Origin: Oscillospiraceae bacterium
GTDB taxonomy: Bacteria > Bacillota > Clostridia > Oscillospirales > Acutalibacteraceae
Reading direction: 5' to 3'
Length of the DNA: 64,000 nucleotides
NCBI GenBank assembly: GCA_015066635.1
Contig: SVOA01000002.1
Coordinates: 62,001-126,000, forward strand
This document shows, in pieces, positions 17,966 to 26,900 of this stretch. Each line of letters starts with the position of its first letter. The first letter of the stretch is position 1. The notes beneath the pieces were generated by a model that made no database searches, was not told the DNA's origin, and saw only the letters and a program-made list of their open reading frames with translations. The position numbers were made by a program, and so were the translations under genes.

Positions 17966-19318
17966 ATGAAATACTTTTATCCCGAAAACTACGGTGCAGC
18001 CGCAGACGGAAAAACAGACGACTGCAAAGCAATTCAGCTATGTATTGACGACGCCGCAATAAGCGGAGGTACGGTTGTACTCGAGAGCGGAAAGACATAT
18101 TATTCAGGTTCCGTTACCCTCAAAGCAAATGTCGAACTGCATCTGCAGAAGGGCTCGGTGCTTAAAGCCGCAAGCGACATAGACAGTTATTTCCGCCCCT
18201 GCAATTTCATAAATGACGAAACGAATACCCTTATCGGAAATCCCGTTACGGGCAAGCCCTCCTTCTGCTTTATTTACGGTTACGGGGCGGACGGATGTTC
18301 GATTACGGGCGAGGGTACCATTGACGCAAACGGGCACTCGTTTGTCGAGCGCAAGGACAGATATTACGTTACGGGCAATTTTTACCCGAGACCTACGGTC
18401 ATTTACATAGAAAACAGCAAGCATATTTCGTTTAAAGATTTTACAGTTACCGACGCGCCCTTCTGGACTCTGCACCCTGCGGGATGTTACGACGTGTTAA
18501 TTTCAAAAATAAGAATTCTCAATGACCTCGATGTTGCAAATTCCGACGGAATTGACCCCGACCACTGCTCAAACGTAAGAATCGAGGGCTGTCATATCGA
18601 GTGCGCGGATGACTGTATCTGCCTTAAAACAAGCAAGGGTAATGCCGAATACGGTCCGTGCGAAAATATTATAATTACGGGATGTACGCTGATTTCGACA
18701 TCCGCCGCAATAAAAATCGGCACCGAGGGCGTAGGAGACTTCAGAAACATTACGGTCGATAACTGCATTATTTCAAGGAGCAACCGCGGTCTTTCAATTC
18801 AGATAAGAGACGGCGGAAATGTCGAAAACGTAAGCTATTCAAATATCATAATAGAAACAAGGCGCTTCTGTCCCGACTGGTGGGGCACTGCCGAGCCGAT
18901 AGTGATAACATCCTTTAACCGTGACGAAAACACAAAATCGGGACATATAAGGAATATAAGATTCTTTAATATCGACTGTAATGGCGAAAACGGTGTGCTT
19001 ATTCACGGCAATAAGGACAATATCATTGAGGAAATCACATTTGAAAACGTCAGCGTTACTCTGTCAAAGCAGAGCAAGTGGGAAACGGGACTTTACGACC
19101 TGCGTCCCTGCCTTGACTACGGTGTTGAAAAATATAAAAACTCAGGTTTCTTTATCAGATATGCAAAGAATTTAGTCATAGCGAAATCGTGCGTCAAATG
19201 GGGTAAGGTCTGCGACGATTACGGCTTCGCCATAGACGCCCGAAACGCGGAAAATGTCGAGCTTATCCGTTTTAACGGCACAGCCGCAGACGGAAGCGAC
19301 GGAATTAAAATAGGATGA
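17966..19318 (+). CDS. Glycoside hydrolase family 28 (polygalacturonase-like)
   Basis: A 450-residue parallel beta-helix enzyme of family GH28, which hydrolyses galacturonic-acid linkages in pectin or rhamnogalacturonan. The N-terminal FYPENYGAAADGKTDDCKAIQ is the common pectate-lyase-like start. Catalytic motifs are recognisable: NSDGIDP (variant of NTD, about 180), ECADDCICLK (DD, about 213) and the C-terminal SIQIRDGG (RIK-like). There is no signal peptide, so it may act on imported oligosaccharides. It starts 20 bases after the PBP and overlaps the HAD gene by four bases, so it appears to ride in the cell-wall operon. Confidence 0.85.
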   Translation: MKYFYPENYGAAADGKTDDCKAIQLCIDDAAISGGTVVLESGKTYYSGSVTLKANVELHLQKGSVLKAASDIDSYFRPCNFINDETNTLIGNPVTGKPSFCFIYGYGADGCSITGEGTIDANGHSFVERKDRYYVTGNFYPRPTVIYIENSKHISFKDFTVTDAPFWTLHPAGCYDVLISKIRILNDLDVANSDGIDPDHCSNVRIEGCHIECADDCICLKTSKGNAEYGPCENIIITGCTLISTSAAIKIGTEGVGDFRNITVDNCIISRSNRGLSIQIRDGGNVENVSYSNIIIETRRFCPDWWGTAEPIVITSFNRDENTKSGHIRNIRFFNIDCNGENGVLIHGNKDNIIEEITFENVSVTLSKQSKWETGLYDLRPCLDYGVEKYKNSGFFIRYAKNLVIAKSCVKWGKVCDDYGFAIDARNAENVELIRFNGTAADGSDGIKIG

Positions 19319-20145
19319 AAACGCTTTACATTACCGATCTTGACGGAACTTTTCTTACCAATAAGGGTACCGTCAGCGAAATCAGCAAACAGATTATAAA
19401 CAGACTGTCCTGCGACGGTCTGCTGTTTTCTGTCGCAACGGCAAGAAGCGTTCTTTCCGCCCTCCCCCTGCTCGACGGAATAAACGTTACGGCTCCGATA
19501 GTTGCCATGAGCGGAGTTGTCGTCTATGATACGTTTCGGCACAAAACCGTAAAATACTATTCTGTAGGCGAAAACGACTTTAATTCTCTTATAAGTGTTT
19601 TTACCTCTCACAAAAAGGCGCCGTTTGCCTTTTTCTTTAACAAAAAGACCGAGGAATATCAGATTATTTTTACAGAGTTGAAGCTCGGTATTCACAAAGA
19701 CTATTATGACATCAGGCACAAAACTCTCGGAGAGCTAATTCACAAGGCGGACAGCTATGAAATTCCAAAAGACTTTGAGCCGATTTTTGTGAGCATCTGC
19801 GACGGGCACGACGACCTTGTTAAAATCTGTGCCGAGCTTGACAAAATCGGCGGCGTTACTTACTCGTTCTACAAGGACACCTATACCCCCTACTGGTTTT
19901 TGGAGGTGTTTAACAGTCAGGTCAGCAAGGCGAACGGCTTAAAAGCCGTAAAGCAGCTTATCGGCGCCGACAGAACGGTTGCTTTCGGAGACAACAGAAA
20001 CGACCTTGCGCTTTTTATGGAAGCCGACCTTAAATGCGCCGTGGAAAACGCCGTTGACGAATTAAAGGAAAAAGCAGATATTATCATCGGCTCAAATGAG
20101 GATGACTCGGTGGCAAAGTTTATTGAAAACGATTTCATAAAATAA
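19315..20145 (+). CDS. HAD-superfamily hydrolase, Cof type
   Basis: A 276-residue Cof-type HAD phosphatase, usually acting on sugar phosphates, nucleotides or other small phosphoesters. Motif I is ITDLDGTFLT with the two catalytic Asp, motif III is the Lys near 213 (VSKANGL) and motif IV is FGDNRNDLALF. A C2-type cap lies between. It overlaps the GH28 stop by an ATGA and is the last gene of the FHA operon. The substrate is unknown. No terminator is obvious before the tRNA promoter. Confidence 0.88.
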   Translation: MKTLYITDLDGTFLTNKGTVSEISKQIINRLSCDGLLFSVATARSVLSALPLLDGINVTAPIVAMSGVVVYDTFRHKTVKYYSVGENDFNSLISVFTSHKKAPFAFFFNKKTEEYQIIFTELKLGIHKDYYDIRHKTLGELIHKADSYEIPKDFEPIFVSICDGHDDLVKICAELDKIGGVTYSFYKDTYTPYWFLEVFNSQVSKANGLKAVKQLIGADRTVAFGDNRNDLALFMEADLKCAVENAVDELKEKADIIIGSNEDDSVAKFIENDFIK

Positions 20146-20158
20146 TTGCCGTTTCCCG

Positions 20159-20190
20159 TTGACATTTCGGGCATAAAATGGTAATATAAT
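20159..20190 (+). promoter_or_regulatory. Promoter of the tRNA-Leu gene
   Basis: TTGACA at 20159-20164 with TAATAT after 17 bases. A better TATAAT (20185-20190) overlaps it at a 20-base spacing. Confidence 0.65.
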
Positions 20191-20205
20191 TTGCAAATTG
20201 AATTT

Positions 20206-20292
20206 GCGGATATGGCGGAATTGGCAGACGCGCTAGATTCAGGTTCTAGTGGTAGCAATACTGTGCAGGTTCAAGTCCTGTTATCCGCACCA
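20206..20292 (+). tRNA. tRNA-Leu (anticodon CAG)
   Basis: Class II tRNA of 87 bases with encoded CCA. The acceptor stem GCGGATA pairs with TATCCGC. The anticodon stem CTAGA/TCTAG encloses the loop TTCAGGT, giving anticodon CAG (reads CUG). A long variable arm and the T arm CAGGTTCAAGTCCTG follow. Confidence 0.96.
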
Positions 20293-20295
20293 AAT

Positions 20296-20333
20296 AAGAG
20301 GTAATCGCATAGGCGGTTACCTCTTGTTTTTTA
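20296..20333 (+). terminator. Terminator of the tRNA-Leu gene
   Basis: A twelve-pair stem AAGAGGTAATCG/CGGTTACCTCTT followed by TGTTTTTT. Confidence 0.88.
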
Positions 20334-20342
20334 TTACAATTA

Positions 20343-20354
20343 AGGACTTGAACC
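20343..20354 (-). repeat. 12-base inverted copy of the tRNA-Leu T-arm sequence
   Basis: AGGACTTGAACC here is the exact reverse complement of the T-arm GGTTCAAGTCCT at 20268-20279, about 65 bases away. It may be a relic of a tRNA-associated recombination event or chance. Confidence 0.4.
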
Positions 20355-20373
20355 GAATTTTAATATAAACTGT

Positions 20374-20625
20374 TCATCTGCCAAAGAAACCGCGTTTTTT
20401 GTATTCCTCGCTTGAGCAGGAAACAAAGGTGTACCCCATTGTTTCTATTGCTTTTTTAAGCGCCGCTTCATCAACGGGTTTCTCTGTAACAAAGACAGCT
20501 TCCTTGTTTTTTCTTGACGCGGAAACCTTTTTTGCATCGGGGAATTCACGCCTTATCGTGTCGCAGATATGCGCCTCGCACATACCGCACATCATTCCGT
20601 CAATTTTTACTGTTACTCTGTTCAT
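20374..20625 (-). CDS. Heavy-metal-associated (HMA) domain protein
   Basis: An 83-residue single HMA domain with the ferredoxin-like ββαβ pattern of copper chaperones. The metal motif is GMMCGMC (C13, C16), and a further Cys sits near the C-terminus (VSCSS). Such proteins bind soft metals, mainly Cu(I), and hand them to P-type ATPases. No ATPase is adjacent: it follows the large ABC permease by ten bases and is therefore probably the third gene of that exporter operon, which is an unusual setting. Function as a chaperone or sensor subunit is inferred only. Confidence 0.8.
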   Translation of the reverse strand: MNRVTVKIDGMMCGMCEAHICDTIRREFPDAKKVSASRKNKEAVFVTEKPVDEAALKKAIETMGYTFVSCSSEEYKKRGFFGR

Positions 20626-20635
20626 ACGATTCCTC

Positions 20636-23029
20636 TCATTCTGCGTTTTTCAACGCTTCAACCATATCAATTTTTCTGTTTTTACGCGCTACCATCCAGC
20701 CGACGAGAAGCGAAACGCCGAAGGTCAGCAAAATTGAAACGGAATACGTTATCGGTCCGAGCATAAGCTTCATTTCATATTCCGAGGCAAGAGCCGAAAG
20801 CATCCATTGAAGCGTTCCGAGTCCTGCGGGAAGTCCGAGCAGCACCCCGATAACGGTCAGCCAGATATTTTGCGAAATCAGAAGCCGTCCTATCTTTCTG
20901 CTTCTGAAGCCGAGCACCTTCAGCGTGGCAAGTTCCCTTGAACGCTCAACATAACTCATAACGCCGAGGTTATAAAGCACCACTATTCCGAGGATTACGG
21001 CGGCAATAACGAGTATAAACACCATAGAATCCATTATGCTCACAAAACTGCCGAAGCTGTCCATAAGCTGACGCTTATCCTGCTTGCCCGAAATAAGTTC
21101 GGACGGGGAAATCTCGTTTGATTTTTTGTCCGTGTACAGTGCGGAAACGCTGTATTTTATACCCAGCTTATCTGCGAGTTTGTCGGTTAAGGTAATACTT
21201 TCGGTCATTATAGAACGGTTATAACCCGCAACCTTTACCCTGTATGTTTCTTCGCTGCCGTAAGGCGAAAATTCTATATAATCGCCTATATCTGCTCTGT
21301 CGGCAAGGCGCAGACAAAGATATACTCCGTCGTCGCAAAGGTCTATCTTATTATTATCCTTGTCAATAACGTCAAATCTGCCCTTTTCGTTATGAACTAT
21401 ATCAAGCGTAGCCGTATAACCGTCTATGCTGATACCCGAAAAGCTTTCCCAGTCTGCGTCGAGGTTGTTTATCAACTGATTTGCTTCTTTTGTCCCTGTG
21501 CCTTCAACAAGGTTGACCTTGGTTGCATAATGAGAAACACCGTTGTCGAGCAAATCGAGAAATCCTGCCATTGTATCGCGCATACCGAGTCCGCCGACAA
21601 GAAGTATCATACAGCCGATTATTCCGACAAGAGTCATCGCAAAACGGCTCTTGTGTCTCATTAAATCGCGCAGGTTCCATTTTGTTGCGAAGTTTGTATT
21701 CCTGAGAAACGGCAGTTTTTCAAGCAGAGATTCCTTCATGTTTTTCGGAGTGTAAGGGCGCAAAGCGTCTGCGGCGGTGCCTTTAAGCTGCAAGCGTACC
21801 GAAAGAAAACTGATAAGCGCAAGAAGAATAACGGCTCCGATAAGCACGGGATAGCAGAATTCAGGAGTTGCCGCCGTCCAGTCGGGCATATCAAAATAAG
21901 TGCCCATCATTCCGTCTTCGCTCATAACCATCTTGCATACATAATATCCGAGAACGCTGCCGAGCGCAGCTCCGACAATACCGATAAACAGACCGTAAAA
22001 TGAATAATGAAGTAAGATTTTTCTGTTTTTAAAGCCGAGCGCCTTTAATATGCCTATCTGAGTTTTTTCATTAGTGGCAACACGGTGCATTGTCGTTACC
22101 ATTGTCAGTATTGCAATAGCAAGGAACAGTACGGGAAGAATTGAGCCCATAGCTTTTCCTTCCTTGGCTTCTCCCATCGCCTCTTTATACACAACATGGT
22201 CGTCCTTTGAAACAACCATAAGCGTCCGTCCGAGTTTATCCTTAATGGCGCTTTCAAGCTTTGCTTTATCTATATCCGAGCGCAGATTTATCTGTGAAAA
22301 AACTTTATCGGCAGCTTCCGTGAGGACCTCGTCCGTTACAACCGACTCTGCCTGAGTTTTTGCAATATCCTCGGGAAGTCCCATTTTTTTCATCTCATCG
22401 GCAGCCGTGTTTATTGCTTTTTCTTTTAAAACCGATTTCAGCTTTGCAGGAGAAATATATGCGTAACCGAAGGTGGTAAAATCAGGCATAACCTGATTGC
22501 TGTCGGCAAGGCAAATCATATGCTCTCCGGCTTTGATAAGCCCGACAACCTCGCCTTTTATTTCCGTGCCCTGAAACTCGAGAGTAAGCGTGTCTCCTAT
22601 TGATATGTTATTAAGTCCGGCAAATTTATCGGACAGCCAGATGCCGTCTCCGTTTTCGTCATATGCCTTTCCGCTCATAAGCGTAAAGGTTGAAACCGTA
22701 TAGTTTTCCGAAACATCAACAGCGAGCGCTTTTTTGCTGTCGCCCTTTATTTCAAGATTTGCCGACAGATACCTTGTAGCCGCATCGACTCCGTCGATTG
22801 ACCTGATTCTTTCAAGCTCGTCCTTTGTGAATCCCGTCTCGGAATAAAGTCTGTAATCGGCATATTTGGTATCGTTAAAAAAGTTTGAGGTATCGTATTC
22901 AATAGTCTTCCATTCCATATTGAAGCCAAGAAAAATACCGATTCCCAGCGTCATCATAAGAACCATCGAAATAAACTGCGACTTGTAATTCCACGCAGTA
23001 CGGAGCATCTTTCTTATAAGCATTACCAT
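20636..23029 (-). CDS. FtsX/MacB-type ABC transporter permease
   Basis: A 797-residue permease with an N-terminal membrane helix (about 13-31), a large extracytoplasmic region, a three-helix FtsX block at about 290-420, a second extracytoplasmic region and a second FtsX block at about 680-790. This duplicated layout is typical of Gram-positive exporters of the MacB superfamily that move peptides, antibiotics or lipids by a mechanotransmission mechanism. It overlaps the ATPase gene by seven bases. Substrate not predictable. The paralogous pair at 41.4-45.3 kb has the same ATPase type but a longer permease. Confidence 0.88.
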   Translation of the reverse strand: MVMLIRKMLRTAWNYKSQFISMVLMMTLGIGIFLGFNMEWKTIEYDTSNFFNDTKYADYRLYSETGFTKDELERIRSIDGVDAATRYLSANLEIKGDSKKALAVDVSENYTVSTFTLMSGKAYDENGDGIWLSDKFAGLNNISIGDTLTLEFQGTEIKGEVVGLIKAGEHMICLADSNQVMPDFTTFGYAYISPAKLKSVLKEKAINTAADEMKKMGLPEDIAKTQAESVVTDEVLTEAADKVFSQINLRSDIDKAKLESAIKDKLGRTLMVVSKDDHVVYKEAMGEAKEGKAMGSILPVLFLAIAILTMVTTMHRVATNEKTQIGILKALGFKNRKILLHYSFYGLFIGIVGAALGSVLGYYVCKMVMSEDGMMGTYFDMPDWTAATPEFCYPVLIGAVILLALISFLSVRLQLKGTAADALRPYTPKNMKESLLEKLPFLRNTNFATKWNLRDLMRHKSRFAMTLVGIIGCMILLVGGLGMRDTMAGFLDLLDNGVSHYATKVNLVEGTGTKEANQLINNLDADWESFSGISIDGYTATLDIVHNEKGRFDVIDKDNNKIDLCDDGVYLCLRLADRADIGDYIEFSPYGSEETYRVKVAGYNRSIMTESITLTDKLADKLGIKYSVSALYTDKKSNEISPSELISGKQDKRQLMDSFGSFVSIMDSMVFILVIAAVILGIVVLYNLGVMSYVERSRELATLKVLGFRSRKIGRLLISQNIWLTVIGVLLGLPAGLGTLQWMLSALASEYEMKLMLGPITYSVSILLTFGVSLLVGWMVARKNRKIDMVEALKNAE

Positions 23030-23724
23030 TCCACCTCGTCAGCGGAAAGGGGCGTTTTCTGTTCCTCAACAGAGCGAATCTTTCCGTTTTTTACACGAAT
23101 AACGACATCCGCCATTTTTGCTATGTTCTGATTGTGAGTTACGATTACGATTGTTTTCCCGTAATTCTTAGCCATATCAAGCAAAAGTTTCAATACCATT
23201 ACTCCCGTTTCGGAGTCAAGAGCACCTGTCGGCTCGTCGCAAAGAAGAATCTTAGGATTCTTGCAAAGCGCACGGGCGATGGAAATACGCTGCTGCTCGC
23301 CGCCCGAAAGCTCCGCAGGAAAATTTTTAAGATGGTCAAGCAGACCGACCTTGTCAATCATATCCTTTGCGTCAAGTGCGTTTTTGGATATTTCCGAAAC
23401 AAGCTTTACATTTTCGTAAACGGTCAAAGTCGGTATCAGGTTATAAAACTGAAAAACAAATCCGACACCGGATGCACGGTAATCGGCAAGTTCATTATCG
23501 CTGAGCTTGGAAATATCCTTTCCCGATACGGTTATTGTTCCTTCGGTCGGGCTGTCAAGTCCGCCGAGCAGATTCAAAAGCGTGCTTTTGCCCGCCCCCG
23601 AGGGACCGAGAATAACGACAAATTTTCCCTCGTCAAGCGTAAAGCTTACATTGTCAAGCGCGCGCAGTTCGTGGTCGCCGCTTGTGTAAACCTTTGAAAC
23701 ATTTTCAAATTTTACAATAGACAT
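23023..23724 (-). CDS. ABC transporter ATP-binding protein (MacB/LolD type)
   Basis: A 233-residue ATPase with Walker [11 protein letters not shown]-loop [10 protein letters not shown], signature [15 protein letters not shown], Walker [13 protein letters not shown] and the H-loop THNQ. It is the LolD/MacB class that pairs with FtsX-like permeases. It is the first gene of an operon with the permease and the HMA protein. The leader carries a consensus promoter with a palindromic operator at the start point, so expression is probably repressed and induced by a ligand. Confidence 0.93.
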   Translation of the reverse strand: MSIVKFENVSKVYTSGDHELRALDNVSFTLDEGKFVVILGPSGAGKSTLLNLLGGLDSPTEGTITVSGKDISKLSDNELADYRASGVGFVFQFYNLIPTLTVYENVKLVSEISKNALDAKDMIDKVGLLDHLKNFPAELSGGEQQRISIARALCKNPKILLCDEPTGALDSETGVMVLKLLLDMAKNYGKTIVIVTHNQNIAKMADVVIRVKNGKIRSVEEQKTPLSADEVEW

Positions 23725-23754
23725 AATGAACCTCCCTCTATGTCAAAACAGTTT

Positions 23755-23772
23755 GGTTAGCGTTTGCTAACC
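23755..23772. promoter_or_regulatory. Operator-like palindrome 1 in the ABC exporter leader
   Basis: Perfect 18-base inverted repeat GGTTAGC-GTTT-GCTAACC, inside the transcribed leader, about 30 bases upstream of the ATPase start codon. Confidence 0.6.
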
Positions 23773-23817
23773 TTGCAGCCAAATAATAAAGCCATATGGT
23801 AATGGCTCGAATATTTG

Positions 23818-23833
23818 GTTAGTCTTTGCTAAC
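23818..23833. promoter_or_regulatory. Operator-like palindrome 2 at the ABC exporter start point
   Basis: GTTAG-TCTTTG-CTAAC, sharing both half-sites with palindrome 1. It lies just downstream of the -10 box and covers the predicted transcription start, the classic position for a repressor. Confidence 0.65.
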
Positions 23834-23834
23834 T

Positions 23835-23863
23835 ATAATATCATTTTTTGTTTTTTATGTCAA
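23835..23863 (-). promoter_or_regulatory. Promoter of the ABC exporter-HMA operon
   Basis: Minus-strand TTGACA, 17 bases, TATTAT, immediately upstream of palindrome 2. A third weaker inverted repeat (GCCAT/ATGGC, 23791-23806) lies between the two palindromes. Confidence 0.7.
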
Positions 23864-23952
23864 TATTTATATGTCTGAATTTTTTATATCTTTATATAGG
23901 GAAAAACGGTTTTTACAAATGTGCGGGCTGCCGAGGTCGTCAGCACCTACGA

Positions 23953-23982
23953 AAAGAACCCTCTTTTTCAAGAGGGTTCTTT
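23953..23982 (-). terminator. Terminator of the SLH surface-protein gene
   Basis: A 13-pair stem AAAGAACCCTCTT/AAGAGGGTTCTTT placed 16 bases after the stop of the SLH gene. The T run is better on the plus strand, so it may act in both directions. Confidence 0.7.
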
Positions 23983-23997
23983 TTATTGTAATTTTAC

Positions 23998-26900
23998 TTA
24001 TGCGTTAAACATACCGTTCCGGTCCATACGCATAATTATTGAAGCTATCTGCGCTCTTACCGCCGTGCCCTTGGGAGCAGCCGTGCCGTCCTGCATACCT
24101 GAGATAATGTTATTCTCTACTGCCCAGGCAAGAGGTACTTTTGCAAACTCGCTGATATTTCCTTTATCGGGGAATTTTGCAAGTTTGGAGTCAACATCGG
24201 TTACTGTGGGAGAGCCCATATATCTGTAAAGTATGGTTGCAACCTGCTCTCTTGTTATCGGGTCGCCGACACCGAATTTGCCGTTCTGATAACCTGCAAT
24301 AATTCCCTTATCAACTGCCCACGCAACTGCTTTGCCGTAGTAGGCGCTCATCTGAACGTCAGTAAGCTTGCATGAGGTATATCCCGAAAGGTCTGCGCCT
24401 GCTATGTTGGCAAGTATTACAACGAAATCCTGTCTCTGTAATGCGTCATTAGGTCCGAAGTTTCCGTTACCGTATCCGTTTACAAATTTATGAACTGCGC
24501 AGTATTTAACCGCGTCATAATACCACGAGCCTGCAGGAACGTCGGGGAAGGTTTTGTAAGAATTAAACACTACCTTCTGAACCTCGCCGAGCATATATTC
24601 TTCCTGATTGGTATCATTTAAGATAATATCCGTATCCAACGGGGAATAACCGGAGAATATCGGCGAAGCATCATCTGAATTTACATAGAGTTCAGTCTTT
24701 ATATAATCGTCAACATTAAGATAGGTGTTGGTAATCGGACGGAAATTATAATATGAACCCTGAACTGCCGTGAAGCCGTTTTTTGCTCCGGTGCAGGTCA
24801 TTGTGCCTTTCCATTCTTTAATACTCAGGTTAACCCTGCTGCCGAAACCGTCATTATTAAAACCAAATGAATTAAATGCATCGGGACAGGCATTACAATT
24901 TAAAATAACATTGCCTTTTAAATTAAGAACAGTGTCTCCGCTGCAAAGAATGCCATAGCTCCCGGCATAACTGTCATTGACAGTTCCTGATGATGTATTT
25001 ACAACAAGGTCTCCTTCAAACGTGGTGGTTGCTCCGAGACGGATACCACCGCTGGTGCAGGAATAAAAGGAAACATTACCTCCGGCTGCGTTGAGCGTTC
25101 CCTTACCGGTAACATTCAGTGTTGATCCGCTCGGGTTGATACCGTAACTGCCGTTTTGACATTTTTCACTGTTTCCGCCGATAAGGTTAAGCGTTGCGCC
25201 GTCAACAAGCTCGATATTTATTGTATTATTACCGCCATAGCTGTAGATACCGCAGGTAGGATAAGAGTTATCAACCGACGCGCCCTTAACGGTGTTTGTG
25301 CCTATAGCTTTGATATTGAGAGTATATGCAGAGTTGTAATCATCGCTTGTGCCGAGTTGAATGCCGTTGATGTCGGGCATAAAATCTTTTGTTCCCTTTG
25401 ATTCAATATTTGTATTGTTAAGAGTAAGCGTGCATGTTTCTTTATCATAGCTGACTGTGCCGTCGCCGAGAACATCGTCATAATTGTATTCGGTAACCCT
25501 TACACCGCCAACCCAAAGAGGCTGCTTTTCAAAACTCGGCTTTATAATAACGGTCTTGTTGTACGAGTATTCGCCGCTCGGAGTTGAGGGGGAAAGGTCT
25601 CTTTCGCCACCGCCTGTATAGATACCTGTAATATCAACATTTCCTTCAACGACAAAGTTCACGTATGAGCTTGTTGCAGATGCCCAGCCGTCTATAGTCA
25701 TTGAACCGCTCCAGCCGTCCGCAAATGAAAGGACAGGATTAAAGGAGCTGTTTGACAAATTCAAGCCGTAGCAGTAAGCGTAGTTAGGATTGCCGTTGGC
25801 TTCTCCTGTTGAAAACGTTACCGTCGCAGCGTCAGCAAGGGTAAAATTACCCATGATATACGCACCGTAGCTGTAACAGCTTCCCGAACCGACGTTGTTA
25901 TCCTCAACAAGCGCGTCCGCACCGACAGCGTTGAGCGTAGCGTTGCCAGAAACGGTAAGATTTCCGCGAACATACATACCGTAGTTTTCGGGATTATACT
26001 GCTTATTTGCGCCGGCAAGAAGGTTGAGCGTGCCGCTGCCGGTTACCGTAATATCGCAATTTTCGGCGGAATAGAACGGCGTATTTCTTTCATTTTCGCT
26101 GAACCTAAACGTACAATCGCCGCTGACGTCGATAATTATATCGTCCCAGCATTCAACGCACGCCTTTATGGATTGGTTCTTAACGCTTCCGCCGACGCCC
26201 GTATAAGAGAAATTGTCAAGCGTAAGAATCGCGGGTGAAGTATCGGTTGCGGGAGTAAACGTAGCCGTTCCGCTTGCGGAATCGGGGTATTTCTCGTTAA
26301 GAGCGGCGGTTATATCGCCCATATTTTCGGTCGTGATACGGATGCCGCCGAAATACACATTATAAGGCTTAAAGAACGGAGCCGGAGCCGGTTTAACCGA
26401 AACGCGGCAAAGCTCGGAGGTGTTCAGTACGTCAAGCGCCGTACTTTCCTTTAGATTAACCGTTCCGTTAACGGGAGTTGTATAACCTACGGAAACGAAC
26501 TGACCGTTACCCGAAAGAGCGCTGACGTCGGGGCTTCCGTTATAACCGTAACTGTTTTCGGCACAGCCGCCGACAGCAGTAACGTTTACGTTACCCGTTA
26601 TGGCAACCTCATAGTTTGATCTTATTCCGTAGCTTTCGGTATCTGTGCCCTTGAACGTAGGACCGACAGCGATAAGCTGACCGCCGTCGCCCGTAACCGT
26701 CGTATTGTCTCCCAGCGACAGTGCACAGGCAAATTGGTCTGAACCTTCGTAAAGGTTTGCTGCAAGAAACGTATGGTCGCCGAGATTAATCGTTCCGTAG
26801 CCAAGCGAAATCGCTGACTTGGACGTTGAAGCAAAATAGTTGTCGTTTTCAAGTGTAAAATTACCGGCATATTCCGTCCACGAATCGGGCACGATAAGCA

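Noticed and set aside
23791-23806. GCCAT-N6-ATGGC as a third operator of the ABC exporter
   Set aside because: It has different half-sites from the other two palindromes and such short repeats arise often by chance.
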